From UBA1723 sp045629285 (GTDB lineage Bacteria > Bacteroidota > Bacteroidia > Bacteroidales > Paludibacteraceae): 64,000 nucleotides of DNA. Where the stretch lies: the NCBI GenBank assembly GCA_045629285.1, contig JAZQQY010000038.1, positions 1-64,000 of the forward strand. Reading direction: 5' to 3'. Made by a program: the position numbers and the translations under genes. The notes beneath the pieces are model-generated. The model was not told the DNA's origin and did no database searches. It worked only from the letters and a program-made list of their open reading frames with translations. The number at the start of each line of letters is the position of its first letter. The stretch's first letter is position 1. This document shows, in pieces, positions 1 through 8,723 of the stretch.

Positions 1-29
1 TCTTTCGCATAGTCAAAAGTCATAAGGCA

Positions 30-138
<109 letters not shown>

Positions 139-140
139 TC

Positions 141-177
141 AGGAGTCAATCAGAAATGGTTGACTCCTTTTTTTGTT
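141..177 (+). terminator. rRNA operon terminator
   Basis: AGGAGTCAA and TTGACTCCT form a perfect 9-bp stem, followed by a run of T. It sits directly behind the 5S gene and is taken as the rho-independent end of the rRNA operon. Confidence 0.9.
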
Positions 178-666
178 TTGGGTTTCCGGCGCTGATTATT
201 GGATTTGAACGTGAAATTTCCGGTAATGGTCCGGAAAATTTCCTAACACGGATCACACGGTTTGAAGGGATGGCCCGCTGTCGCTTCGTCGAGACCAACC
301 GTGGGCTGGCAGGACAACCGTTCCACGGTTGTCGCACCTTAAACCTGAAAGACGCGCTGATTTTTCCAATTTTCTGCAAAATTTTAATGTTTTTTCTCTA
401 TTGTATGCCGTTTTTTTATGAAAAAAAGCTTTTTGTTGCATTTTTTTCAAATAATTTATATTTTTGAACCGGAGGAAAGAGGAATTTTTGGATATGAAAT
501 TATGTATGTTGTTGTCATATTATGGCGTCAATTGTCTTTACATATCTGTTTTGAAAAAGTGTTATCCTTTATTTTTCTAATTCAATAAAATTGCTCTGCT
601 AATATTGTTTGGTACGGTATTATTTTATTGTCTTATCAACTAGCAAATTTCTAGACTGTTTTAAAT
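178..666. other. Non-coding stretch behind rRNA operon with two hairpins
   Basis: I see no credible gene here; the short open frames have no recognisable start context or domain. Two inverted repeats are visible. GAAATTTCCGG at 212-222 faces CCGGAAAATTTC at 231-242. ACAACCGT at 314-321 faces ACGGTTGT at 325-332 as a perfect 8-bp stem with a 3-nt loop. The second half is strongly AT-rich and should contain the promoter of the gene at 667, but I find no exact TAnnTTTG match. Confidence 0.6.
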
Positions 667-1143
667 ATGAAGATTAAAAAAGTATTGTTCGTTTTGATGG
701 GACTGTCGTTAAGTGCCCTTTCACTTTTCGCATCTCCAAGAAAGTATTTGACTGTCGAATTGTTGACAGGAGACAAATACAGTTTCTTAATCGCTGATAA
801 TCCTGTACTTACGTTTGACACAGGTGAACTCGTTGTTAACGGAAATCCTACAACATCCTATTCTATCAGCGGAGTCAAAGATTATCATTTTTCATTTTCG
901 TCTGCAGATGCTGTAGATCAGCTTGGATCAAAGGAAATCAGAATTGTTGGAGTAGATGAACAGACAATTAAGGTGTTGAATGTTGAACCGTCATCTCTTG
1001 TTACTCTTGTTTCGACTGCAGGTCAGAAGATTTTTTCGGTAAATGCAGATGCTAGCGGTGTTGCTACTGTTAATCTACCTACTATTAAAGGAGTATATGT
1101 ACTTTCCGTTTCAGGCAAGTCATTCAAAATCATTCGCAAATAA
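667..1143 (+). CDS. Small secreted protein with C-terminal sorting-like domain
   Basis: This 158-residue protein starts with a clear signal peptide (charged MKIKK, hydrophobic stretch, cleavage near LFASP). The mature part looks like short beta strands. The last ~70 residues (from about IRIVGVDEQTIKV to GVYVLSVSGKSFKIIRK) have the pattern of a T9SS type A C-terminal domain: 'I.VLNVEPSSLVTLVSTAGQKI' and then 'GVYVLSV...KIIRK'. I infer export through the outer membrane or surface attachment; catalytic motifs are absent. It lies 12 bases before the next secreted gene and is probably cotranscribed with it. The specific function is unknown. Confidence 0.65.
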   Translation: MKIKKVLFVLMGLSLSALSLFASPRKYLTVELLTGDKYSFLIADNPVLTFDTGELVVNGNPTTSYSISGVKDYHFSFSSADAVDQLGSKEIRIVGVDEQTIKVLNVEPSSLVTLVSTAGQKIFSVNADASGVATVNLPTIKGVYVLSVSGKSFKIIRK

Positions 1144-1155
1144 AAATTCTACTAT

Positions 1156-2541
1156 ATGAAAAAGAGACTAATACCAATTTTAGCCCTTTCTACGCTAGGG
1201 TTAAGTTCTTATGCTGCCACATACATGATGGTAAACAAGTCAGACGGTACAGTTGTTGAATACGACATCGATGATGTGGTCAATGTTACCTTTAGAGAAG
1301 ATGCAGTCCCAGGCGACAATGGCGACAATGATGACAATGGTGACTCGAATCTGCCATCACCTCCTTGCGTCAGCATGTGTGACAACGAATTTGCTGTAAA
1401 GACTATGAGAATTCGTGGTAACAGCCTATTCGCTCCATTGAAAGCTAAATTCTGGGATGGTAAGGATTACACAATTGAGGCGTCGACTGAAGATGGAACA
1501 ATTGAACTTTTGAGTGACTATGATGCTGTCATAAAGATTCCTGCAGGAGTGGCAGACGGAGGACACATCTTGTTTGAGAACGCAAACGGTGAGTCTTTGT
1601 CTGAATTCATCTATCGTGACACAAGAAATATGCTTATCACTCATGACGATGAGGATTATTTGAATAAGTTTATCGGTCAAAGACCTGATCAAGGATTTTA
1701 TGATTATAATACTGATGACTACGTTAAGTGGGAAGAAAGAGATGAAGTGGCAAAGACTTACTTCAAGTCTGAGAATACCAATGGAGATTTCTCAATTTTC
1801 TGGAGTCAGGAATTTACTTCGTGGACTTATGAATCAAAGAGTGAGACTGCTGTAATGGATAGTTTGACTCCTAAATATCCGACTCCATTCGGTGTTTTCT
1901 CAGAATCTATTGTTAATGGAGAAACAGATTTCAACGATTATGTCATCAAGTTTGAGGTATTCGTATCTGAAGAATCTCCAATGATTGGCAATGGATTGGT
2001 AATTGGGTTCTTTGTTAGTGACTTTGTGGAGTCAAGAGCATATTGTGCCTTCTGGCAACCATCCAGAGTTTATTTTGCTAGAAACGTGAATGGAGAATGG
2101 GAGGAAGCTATAGATAGAGCTTATCCTTGGACATCAGGAGGTGATTGGATGACTATTACGATTCCTATGGATGAGATTAAATATAACTTCCAGACTAAGA
2201 ATTATCTGTGCTCTGCTCAGAATAATCGTGTAATTGTTGATCCGGAAGGTACAGATAGTCCGTATACAGCGTATGGAGACGATGAGAATGGTCTTCCTTT
2301 CTTTGATAAGTATGGTGATGAACTTAGAGAAAACCTTTTAGGAAAGAGATCTAAGATGATTCAAAGTATAGGCATGGTTTATGATTTATATGATCAGCCT
2401 ACGTCGGATAACCAACCATATATTGCGGTCGACAATCTTCGTATCGTGCCAAAGGACAACAATGGAGGTATGTGGCGCATGACAAAATGGGGTTATCCAG
2501 ATAGAGAATTCTACCAGGCTCCTATCTCTACTTGTAAATAA
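1156..2541 (+). CDS. Secreted surface protein, possible glycan-binding
   Basis: The 461-residue protein has an N-terminal signal peptide (MKKRLIPILALSTLGLSSYAA). It is followed by a beta-rich start (TYMMVNKSDGTVVEYDIDDV), then an Asp/Gly/Asn-rich linker (about residues 52-65). The body is Trp/Tyr-rich, with the end reading YIAVDNLRIVP, typical of a beta-sandwich carbohydrate-binding fold. Bacteroidetes surface glycan-binding proteins often have such an architecture, but no SusC/SusD pair is nearby, so glycan binding is only an inference. It follows the small secreted protein at 667-1143 with a 12-base gap and ends at a strong terminator. Confidence 0.6.
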   Translation: MKKRLIPILALSTLGLSSYAATYMMVNKSDGTVVEYDIDDVVNVTFREDAVPGDNGDNDDNGDSNLPSPPCVSMCDNEFAVKTMRIRGNSLFAPLKAKFWDGKDYTIEASTEDGTIELLSDYDAVIKIPAGVADGGHILFENANGESLSEFIYRDTRNMLITHDDEDYLNKFIGQRPDQGFYDYNTDDYVKWEERDEVAKTYFKSENTNGDFSIFWSQEFTSWTYESKSETAVMDSLTPKYPTPFGVFSESIVNGETDFNDYVIKFEVFVSEESPMIGNGLVIGFFVSDFVESRAYCAFWQPSRVYFARNVNGEWEEAIDRAYPWTSGGDWMTITIPMDEIKYNFQTKNYLCSAQNNRVIVDPEGTDSPYTAYGDDENGLPFFDKYGDELRENLLGKRSKMIQSIGMVYDLYDQPTSDNQPYIAVDNLRIVPKDNNGGMWRMTKWGYPDREFYQAPISTCK

Positions 2542-2564
2542 TAGCTAATAATCAGTTTGTCGTA

Positions 2565-2592
2565 GGGACGTCACTTTGTGGCGTCTCTTTTT
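2565..2592 (+). terminator. Terminator between secreted-protein operon and mutS
   Basis: GGGACGTCA and TGGCGTCTC pair over 9 bp (two G-U pairs) around a 5-nt loop, followed by five T. An upstream GTG at 2578, in frame with mutS, falls inside this hairpin and so cannot be the true start. Confidence 0.85.
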
Positions 2593-2639
2593 GTTAATAT
2601 CTATTTCATTAGCGACTACGCTATTCGACGGATTTTGGG

Positions 2640-2647
2640 TAACTTTG
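2640..2647 (+). promoter_or_regulatory. Bacteroidetes -7 promoter element for mutS
   Basis: TAACTTTG matches the TAnnTTTG consensus exactly, 30 bases before the proposed GTG start at 2677. Transcription would begin near 2654, after the upstream in-frame GTG at 2578. Confidence 0.6.
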
Positions 2648-2676
2648 CATATATTCAAAACTTAATTCAAAAAGAC

Positions 2677-5319
2677 GTGGCAGGGAAGAGCGAAACGCCT
2701 TTAATGAGGCAATATTCCGAATATAAATCACAGTATCCTGATGCAATACTCCTATTTCGTGTAGGAGATTTCTATGAGACTTTTGGCGACGACGCAATCA
2801 AAGCGTCTGAGGCTCTCGGCATCACGCTTACTAAACGCAACAACGGTGGCAGTTCGGGTGAAATGCCTCTTGCCGGTTTCCCTCATCACGCTCTCGACAC
2901 TTATCTGCCTAAGTTGGTCAGACATGGCTATCGTGTTGCTATCTGCGACCAGCTTGAAGATCCTAAATTAGCTAAAGGTCTTGTGAAGCGTGGTATCACG
3001 GAGCTTTCTACTCCGGGTGTCACAATGAGTGAGAATATTCTTGACCCACGTGAAAACAACTTCCTATGTGCCGTATGTCGTAGTGAGGATAAGAAGTCTA
3101 AGGACATCTTCGGTGTCTCTTTCCTTGATATTTCCACAGGTGAATACTTGCTTTCTCAAGGCAAACAGGATTATGTCGACAAACTGCTTTCTGTCTACAC
3201 TCCGAAGGAAATCCTAATCGAGAGAGGAAGCAGACGTGATTTCGAGGATACATTCTCAAAGCACTATCTAGTCAATGAACTTGACGATTGGGCTTTCACT
3301 CCAGACAGTGCCCGTGGCAAACTGCTTGCCCATTTCAACACTTCGTCGTTAAAGGGATTCGGTGTCGAGAATCTTCAGGTTGGTCAGGTGGCTGCCGGTG
3401 CAATCCTTCACTATCTCGATTATACTCAGCATAAAAATATCAGTCACGTCAACTCTATCAGGCGTATCGAGGAGGAGAAATATGTTTGGATGGACCGCTT
3501 TACAGTGCGTAATCTTGAACTTTTCCCTTCGTCGTACGATGAAAACCAACGCTCGCTTCTTGGCACTATCAACGAGACAATGACACCGATGGGCTCACGT
3601 CAGATGATGCGTTGGTTGGCTCAGCCTCTTAAGGAGGTGACTCCGATTGTGGAGCGTCATGAGATTGTTGAGACTCTTTTCCAGGAGAAGGATCTTCGTT
3701 CGCTTCTTAACGAGTGTTTGCCTCAGATCGGTGATATGGAGCGTATCGTTTCTAAAGTCGCGGCAAAACGTGCTAATCCACGTGATGTGTTGGCTCTTTG
3801 TTCTGCGTTGAAGATGGTTGCTCCAATCAAGGCGGCATGTGCTCAGAGCAGCAATGTCAATCTTCAGGGTATGGCCGAACGACTTAATACTTGCGAGCAT
3901 ATCTGTGCTAAGATCGACGCGATGATCGTGCCAAACCCTCCTGCGTTGTTGTCAAAGGGTGGGGTGATAGCTCCAGGCTATAATGAGGATCTTGATAGTT
4001 GGCGACGTATATCTACCAATAGTAAGGATGTGTTGTTGCAGATCCAGGATCAGGAGATTGAACGCACTGGAATCTCGACACTTAAGGTCGGTTACAACAA
4101 TGTGTTCGGCTACTATCTTGAGGTGCGCAACACTCATAAGGATAAGGTGCCGCAGGAGTGGATACGTAAGCAGACGTTGACAGGTGCTGAACGCTATATC
4201 ACGCCTGAATTGAAGGAGCTTGAGGCAAAGATCACTAAGGCAGAAGAGATGATCATTCCGTTAGAGACTAAATTGTTCACGGAGTTGGTAGATGAACTTG
4301 CCGAATATATCTCTCCTGTACAAACAGATACTTCCATCATTGCGCAGCTCGACTGCTTGATGTCGTTTGTGAGCATCTCGGAAAAATATAAATATGTTCG
4401 TCCTATTGTCGACGATAGCCTTGTCATCGATATTCGTGAAGGTCGACATCCGGTGATTGAGCGTCAGTTGCCGATTGACAGCCCGTATATCGCCAATAGT
4501 GTGGAGCTTGACAATGAGAAGAAGCAGATCATGATGATCACCGGACCTAACATGGCCGGTAAGTCGGCTTTGCTTCGTCAGACTGCGTTGATTGTGGTGT
4601 TGGCTCAGATCGGATGCTTCGTTCCTGCCGACAGTGCTCACATCGGTGTGGTGGATAAGATCTTCACACGTGTCGGAGCATCGGATAACATCTCTATGGG
4701 TGAATCTACATTCATGGTGGAGATGACAGAGGCGTCGAGCATCATCAACAATATCACCGACCGTTCGCTTGTCCTATTCGACGAGTTGGGTCGTGGAACT
4801 TCCACTTACGACGGTATTTCGATCGCTTGGGCAATCGTGGAGCATCTTCACGAGAATCCTAAGGCAAATCCAAAGACTCTGTTTGCCACTCACTATCATG
4901 AGCTTAACGAGATGGAAAACACATTCGAGCGTGTGAAAAACTACAATGTGTCGGTACGTGAGGCAGAGGGTAAGGTGATATTCCTACGTAAGTTGAAAGA
5001 GGGTGGAAGTGAACATAGTTTCGGTATCCACGTTGCAAAATTGGCAGGTATGCCTGCGTCTGTAGTCGAGAGGGCGAATGAGATTCTTCATCGTCTTGAA
5101 GAGCAGCATAAGGATACGGATGTCACTACTGAGAAGATCAAGAAAGCGACAGAGCCAAAGGTTCCGGTCGGCACACAATTGAGCATTTTCCAGCTTGACG
5201 ATCCTACTCTTTCTCAGGTGCGCGACGAGATTCTGACAATAGATATTGATAATCTTACTCCGCTTGAAGCGTTGAACAAACTTCATGAGGTGAAGAAAAT
5301 CTTGCTTGGAAGGAGTTAA
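2677..5319 (+). CDS. mutS: DNA mismatch repair protein MutS
   Basis: MutS recognises mismatches and small loops and recruits MutL. The frame shows the N-terminal mismatch-reading motif (FRVGDFYETF, the F-x-E wedge), then the connector, lever and clamp regions. The C-terminal ATPase has Walker A GPNMAGKSALLRQ (codons near 4543), a Walker B region LVLFDELGRGTSTYDG and the ATHYHEL motif. Length is about 880 residues, normal for MutS1. The frame is open from a GTG at 2578, but that codon lies in a terminator and before the promoter. GTG at 2677, giving MAGKSETPLMRQY, fits family N-termini; ATG at 2704 is the alternative. The Walker A has Ala instead of the usual second Gly (GPNMGGKS). It appears to be transcribed alone. 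Confidence 0.95.
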   Translation: MAGKSETPLMRQYSEYKSQYPDAILLFRVGDFYETFGDDAIKASEALGITLTKRNNGGSSGEMPLAGFPHHALDTYLPKLVRHGYRVAICDQLEDPKLAKGLVKRGITELSTPGVTMSENILDPRENNFLCAVCRSEDKKSKDIFGVSFLDISTGEYLLSQGKQDYVDKLLSVYTPKEILIERGSRRDFEDTFSKHYLVNELDDWAFTPDSARGKLLAHFNTSSLKGFGVENLQVGQVAAGAILHYLDYTQHKNISHVNSIRRIEEEKYVWMDRFTVRNLELFPSSYDENQRSLLGTINETMTPMGSRQMMRWLAQPLKEVTPIVERHEIVETLFQEKDLRSLLNECLPQIGDMERIVSKVAAKRANPRDVLALCSALKMVAPIKAACAQSSNVNLQGMAERLNTCEHICAKIDAMIVPNPPALLSKGGVIAPGYNEDLDSWRRISTNSKDVLLQIQDQEIERTGISTLKVGYNNVFGYYLEVRNTHKDKVPQEWIRKQTLTGAERYITPELKELEAKITKAEEMIIPLETKLFTELVDELAEYISPVQTDTSIIAQLDCLMSFVSISEKYKYVRPIVDDSLVIDIREGRHPVIERQLPIDSPYIANSVELDNEKKQIMMITGPNMAGKSALLRQTALIVVLAQIGCFVPADSAHIGVVDKIFTRVGASDNISMGESTFMVEMTEASSIINNITDRSLVLFDELGRGTSTYDGISIAWAIVEHLHENPKANPKTLFATHYHELNEMENTFERVKNYNVSVREAEGKVIFLRKLKEGGSEHSFGIHVAKLAGMPASVVERANEILHRLEEQHKDTDVTTEKIKKATEPKVPVGTQLSIFQLDDPTLSQVRDEILTIDIDNLTPLEALNKLHEVKKILLGRS

Positions 5320-5356
5320 TTTCCACTAAGTAATTTGTTATTTGAAGATAATGGAA

Positions 5357-5364
5357 TATATTTG
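5357..5364 (+). promoter_or_regulatory. -33/-7 promoter for lipoprotein gene
   Basis: TATATTTG matches TAnnTTTG, with TTTG at 5334-5337 placed 19 bases upstream as the -33 element. An imperfect hairpin (CTACCAGC / GCTGTGGTAG) lies in the 5' leader at about 5365-5394. Confidence 0.6.
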
Positions 5365-5416
5365 CTACCAGCTATGGCATAACGCTGTGGTAGGTAGTAT
5401 ATTTTAAATAGGGACT

Positions 5417-6253
5417 ATGATAAAACTAAGAAATTTTTGGGTAGTGCTAGCTATTGGCTGCGCTTTTTCTATGGGTACTGCATCATGTAGTGATGACGAG
5501 GAGGAACAGAATCCTCAGGAGCAGAATGGTAATAAGGATACTAACAAGCCTGAAGATCAGAAGCAGGACGCTCCAGCAACTCAACCAGAAAAGTTGGGTG
5601 AGTCAATGAAGGAAGTTGTGGCTAAGATTGATATCGAGGAAGAGTCTTCACTTCTAAAACAGGCTACACAGATGACCTCAGCTCAGATCGAGACATTGGC
5701 TGAGACACTTGTGGAGTACAACAAGAATAAGGATAACAAAGAGTGGAAGGATTCATTCCTAGGTCAGGCAACAGAAGAAGAGAAGGAGAAAACTGTTGAG
5801 CTTATCGAGAACACAATCAGCAAGATTGAGGCGGAAGGCATCGTTATGGATGAGTTGGACAAGGATATCCTATTGGAGATCGCCAACGAGTATTTCAAGG
5901 GTACTGATGGCTATGGCGACGGCAAGAAGGCTGGTCTAGAAGAGGGTAAGACTCACGAGAAATTGTGCAACGACCTATACTATAAGTATATGACGGATCT
6001 TGATTTCTCTACTACAGAAGGCATGTATGCGATGATGTCCGTCGTTACGGGTCTTGATTCTAACCAAAAGGGTGAGTTGATGTCTATTATCTTGGCTTGG
6101 GATTCTAAGAAGGATGATAAGGATTGGAAGTCAGGATTCATCGAGGGTGTTAATTTGAAGGATCCTGCTGCAGCTGCAGATATGGAAGAAAAACTTAATC
6201 AGATCGTATCTAACCAGATGGTTATGGGTATGATTATCGGTGTGTTGTCATAA
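5417..6253 (+). CDS. Surface lipoprotein of unknown function
   Basis: The 278-residue protein begins with a lipoprotein signal peptide and lipobox TASC. The residues after the Cys (SDDEEE) match the acidic export tag that directs Bacteroidetes lipoproteins to the cell surface. A Gln/Asn/Pro/Asp-rich linker follows to about residue 55. The rest is predicted helical, with two related segments that share the wording 'NKNKDNKEWKDSF' and 'DSKKDDKDWKSGF' about 130 residues apart, suggesting an internal duplication of a helical bundle. I do not recognise a family. It has its own promoter and terminator. Confidence 0.75.
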   Translation: MIKLRNFWVVLAIGCAFSMGTASCSDDEEEQNPQEQNGNKDTNKPEDQKQDAPATQPEKLGESMKEVVAKIDIEEESSLLKQATQMTSAQIETLAETLVEYNKNKDNKEWKDSFLGQATEEEKEKTVELIENTISKIEAEGIVMDELDKDILLEIANEYFKGTDGYGDGKKAGLEEGKTHEKLCNDLYYKYMTDLDFSTTEGMYAMMSVVTGLDSNQKGELMSIILAWDSKKDDKDWKSGFIEGVNLKDPAAAADMEEKLNQIVSNQMVMGMIIGVLS

Positions 6254-6280
6254 TCGACCACTTATCATATAGATAAATAA

Positions 6281-6312
6281 AACGCAGACAATTTATATTG
6301 CCTGCGTTTTTT
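6281..6312. terminator. Bidirectional terminator
   Basis: AACGCAG (6281-6287) pairs with CTGCGTT (6302-6308) and is followed by T on the plus strand. On the minus strand the same stem is followed by TTTATTTAT, so it can serve both the lipoprotein gene and the convergent pseudouridine synthase gene. Confidence 0.75.
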
Positions 6313-6398
6313 AACTCTGTAATCCTAGGGTTGCGCTGCGTTTACCTTAGGCTTTAATTGTATCACCCCGTTTGAGTTTATCCCTCTTACATCTTACA

Positions 6399-7481
6399 TT
6401 AATACTGGTGGTTCTGGTGGAAATTCCTCCATTTTTCCAGCAATGCTCTCATGTCGCTAGGAATTGTGGAATCGAAATCCATCTCCTCGCCTGTGCGTGG
6501 ATGACGGAATCCTAGAGTCTTGGCGTGTAGTGCTTGACGAGGACAGATAGCGAAACAGTTGCTGACAAACTTACGGTAGTTTGATGTGCGTTCACCACGC
6601 AAAATCTCCATGCCACCATATCTTTCGTCGGCAAACAGAGTGTGGCCGATATGCTTCATGTGTACACGGATCTGATGTGTACGGCCTGTCTCAAGAATAC
6701 ACTCTACTAAAGTAACATAACCGAATCTTTCCAATACCTTATAGTGAGTCACCGCATGTTTGGCAGACGGATTTTCTCCATTTGGGAAAGTGGTGAACAA
6801 CATTCTATCTTTGGGATCACGAGCGATATCGGCATCGATTGTACCCTCATCCTTCTCCACGTTACCCCAAACTAGAGCATTATAGCGTCGACGAGTAGTC
6901 TTATTGAAAAACTGCTTTCCTAGATCGCTCTTCGCGTCGTCGTTCTTTGCAATGATAAGTAGGCCGGAAGTGTCCTTGTCGATACGGTGTACGAGACCTA
7001 GACGCGGGTCTGTAGTGTCGTAGTCGGGATCATCCTTCAAATGCCATGCAAGAGCGTTAAGCAATGTGCCTTGGAAATTACCGAAACCAGGATGCACCAC
7101 CATGCCGGCAGTCTTGTTTACCAACACCACATCCTTGTCTTCATAAACAATATTGATTGGAATATCCTGAGGAATGATAGTGAAATCCGACGGTGGATAG
7201 GAAAGCATGACGGAAATCTCGTCATTTGGCTTCACCTTATAGCTCGACTTCACCGGTTTGCCGTTGGCAAGGATGGTCTGGCAGTCGGCTGCCATCTGTA
7301 TACGATTACGCGACACATGCGGCATCACACCGACCAGGAATTTGTCGATACGCACCATCTTTTTGCCTTCAGGCACACTGAAGTGGAAATGCTCGTGAAG
7401 CTGGCCGTCGTTGCCAAGTTCTGCTTCCGGAGATTCCCCGTCCTGGATTATCTCTATATCTTCGATTTCGTCTTCTTGCAT
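6399..7481 (-). CDS. rluD: RluD-family 23S rRNA pseudouridine synthase
   Basis: The enzyme isomerises uridines in large-subunit rRNA. Residues about 42-100 form an S4 RNA-binding domain (VRIDKFLVGVMPHVSRNRIQ). The catalytic domain carries HRIDKDTSGLLIIAKND at 165-181, with the catalytic Asp168, and later GRTHQIRVHMKHIGH. The length of 360 residues is normal for RluD; an acidic N-terminal extension of about 35 residues is seen in Bacteroidetes members. RluD and RluC paralogues share these motifs, so target specificity (U1911/1915/1917) is inferred. A decayed PIN-domain gene lies directly upstream. Confidence 0.9.
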   Translation of the reverse strand: MQEDEIEDIEIIQDGESPEAELGNDGQLHEHFHFSVPEGKKMVRIDKFLVGVMPHVSRNRIQMAADCQTILANGKPVKSSYKVKPNDEISVMLSYPPSDFTIIPQDIPINIVYEDKDVVLVNKTAGMVVHPGFGNFQGTLLNALAWHLKDDPDYDTTDPRLGLVHRIDKDTSGLLIIAKNDDAKSDLGKQFFNKTTRRRYNALVWGNVEKDEGTIDADIARDPKDRMLFTTFPNGENPSAKHAVTHYKVLERFGYVTLVECILETGRTHQIRVHMKHIGHTLFADERYGGMEILRGERTSNYRKFVSNCFAICPRQALHAKTLGFRHPRTGEEMDFDSTIPSDMRALLEKWRNFHQNHQY

Positions 7482-7487
7482 TTTTAA

Positions 7488-7680
7488 TTAGTATTCGATA
7501 TCCAATAGATTTAGAAATTCGTCAGAAGTATATAATGGAATATCTAATTTTCAAAATCTTTTTTGTTGCGAGTAACTACACAGTCCATGCCTGCGGATAA
7601 TGCGGAATAGTATTGTACGCTATCTAAAGACTTAATGAATCCCCACAAGTGTTCAATTGCATTCGCTTCCGGCTTCCATT
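7488..7680 (-). pseudogene. Remnant of a PIN-domain (VapC-like) protein
   Basis: On the minus strand one frame reads QYYSALSAGMDCVVTRNKKD, then FEN and a stop. Shifting one base at about 7547 continues as DIPLYTSDEFLNLLDIEY before a stop at 7488. Together these match the end of Bacteroidetes PIN-domain ribonucleases (QYYSA...D.I.TRN..DF......Y...EFL). Loss of a single T in a run (GAAAATTAG) explains the break. The N-terminal half with the first catalytic acidic residues is missing, and no antitoxin partner is left. It is a decayed toxin gene. Confidence 0.65.
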
Positions 7681-7710
7681 TTCCGTTTTTTTGTTAAATA
7701 CTGTTGCAAA

Positions 7711-7729
7711 TCCCCTTTTGCGGGGTCTT
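7711..7729 (-). terminator. Possible short terminator after PASTA gene
   Basis: On the minus strand ACCCCGCAAAAGGGGAT forms a 4-5 bp G/C stem just behind the stop codon of the PASTA gene. The T run is poor, so this is a weak call. Confidence 0.35.
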
Positions 7730-7736
7730 TATATGA

Positions 7737-8645
7737 TTAGTTCCAAAGTCCGTCGCCGCTATCAGGCACAGAATCCTGAACAGTCTCGTCCTTGAATATC
7801 TCTTCTGGTTCCTCTAGCTTCTCCTTTTCAAGTGTCAAGTAAAGGTCGACGCGAGTGCCTGCAGGGACAACCTTACCTGTGATCGGAGTCTGCTTGTAGA
7901 CCACTGCTTTCGCCTTGTCGTCGTCCGACATTCCCTTATCGTATGAGATTGCGCCGATGTTCAAATCTCTCTCGTGAGCTTCGTTTCTTGCTCTTTCAAG
8001 AGTAAGACCACGGAAACTAGTCACGTTGATCTCCTGGTTCGACAAACCGCGTCCGATAACCAATGTTACTGCCGATCCCTCTATCAACTGAGTGTTGGGA
8101 GTGATGATCTTGTCGTGAAACTTAACCTCGATCACGTTTCCGCTCTGCTCCGACGGTACATACTCCAAACTGCTTACTTTCAAACCTACGCTTGTCAACA
8201 AGTTTTCAGCCTGACGTGCAGAACCTTCGCGCACCTCTGGAAGAGAAACCTTCTTTGCGCTGTATGCCTGAATCTTAACGTAGATCTTGCGACCTTCCTT
8301 AACCTTGGCGCCAGCTTTCGGCACCTGGTCGACAATAGCGCCCGGCTTCATGCCCTTCACGTACATGGAGTCGATCACCTCGTATGTCAATCCGCGGATG
8401 CTAAGAATCTCGCCACCTTCCTTTTCAGTCATGCCGTTCAAGTCAGGAGTCTCGATCTCCTTGCCATGATTAGTGTAGCCGTCAAGCCAACTTGTCACCC
8501 AGACAAAACCGATGAATATGATGATGATACAAGCAAGTATGCTGATTACCAATGGATTCTTGATGAATCTCTTGAAAAATGGCTCTTTGTTTTTCTTCTT
8601 GTTCTTCTTAGTCGATTCCGACTTTACTTCTATTTCTGTACTCAT
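7737..8645 (-). CDS. Membrane-anchored PASTA-domain protein
   Basis: The 302-residue protein begins with a charged cytoplasmic tail (MSTEIEVKSESTKKNKKKNK). One membrane segment follows (NPLVISILACIIIIFIGFVWVTS split over residues ~31-53), then three extracytoplasmic PASTA repeats, each with the P-x-L...A...L pattern and the G..V..Q.P.AG mark (VDQVPKAGAKV, YKQTPITGKVVPAGTRV). The C-terminus is acidic. PASTA domains bind peptidoglycan or muropeptides; here there is no kinase or transpeptidase domain attached. The open frame extends 92 codons upstream, but those would overlap the divergent miaB promoter and start, so ATG at 8645 is chosen. Confidence 0.85.
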   Translation of the reverse strand: MSTEIEVKSESTKKNKKKNKEPFFKRFIKNPLVISILACIIIIFIGFVWVTSWLDGYTNHGKEIETPDLNGMTEKEGGEILSIRGLTYEVIDSMYVKGMKPGAIVDQVPKAGAKVKEGRKIYVKIQAYSAKKVSLPEVREGSARQAENLLTSVGLKVSSLEYVPSEQSGNVIEVKFHDKIITPNTQLIEGSAVTLVIGRGLSNQEINVTSFRGLTLERARNEAHERDLNIGAISYDKGMSDDDKAKAVVYKQTPITGKVVPAGTRVDLYLTLEKEKLEEPEEIFKDETVQDSVPDSGDGLWN

Positions 8646-8673
8646 TTGAAAATCTATTTCTTCTAAATAAATA

Positions 8674-8681
8674 CAAAAATA
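8674..8681 (-). promoter_or_regulatory. -7 element for the PASTA gene
   Basis: Read on the minus strand this is TATTTTTG, an exact TAnnTTTG match 29 bases before the ATG at 8645. It is back to back with the miaB promoter. Confidence 0.55.
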
Positions 8682-8693
8682 AACGAAGATGAG

Positions 8694-8701
8694 TATCTTT
8701 G
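8694..8701 (+). promoter_or_regulatory. -7 element for miaB
   Basis: TATCTTTG matches TAnnTTTG exactly and lies 22 bases before the miaB start codon, divergent from the PASTA gene promoter. Confidence 0.6.
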
Positions 8702-8723
8702 CAACAATTTTAATATATAAAAG

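Noticed and set aside
156..467. Open frames on both strands behind the 5S gene
   Set aside because: They run through the terminator hairpin and T run, have no domain, signal peptide or start context, and overlap each other.
7041..7487. 148-codon plus-strand frame opposite the pseudouridine synthase gene
   Set aside because: It is the antisense shadow of a well-supported rluD-type gene and has an unnatural His/Leu-rich composition.
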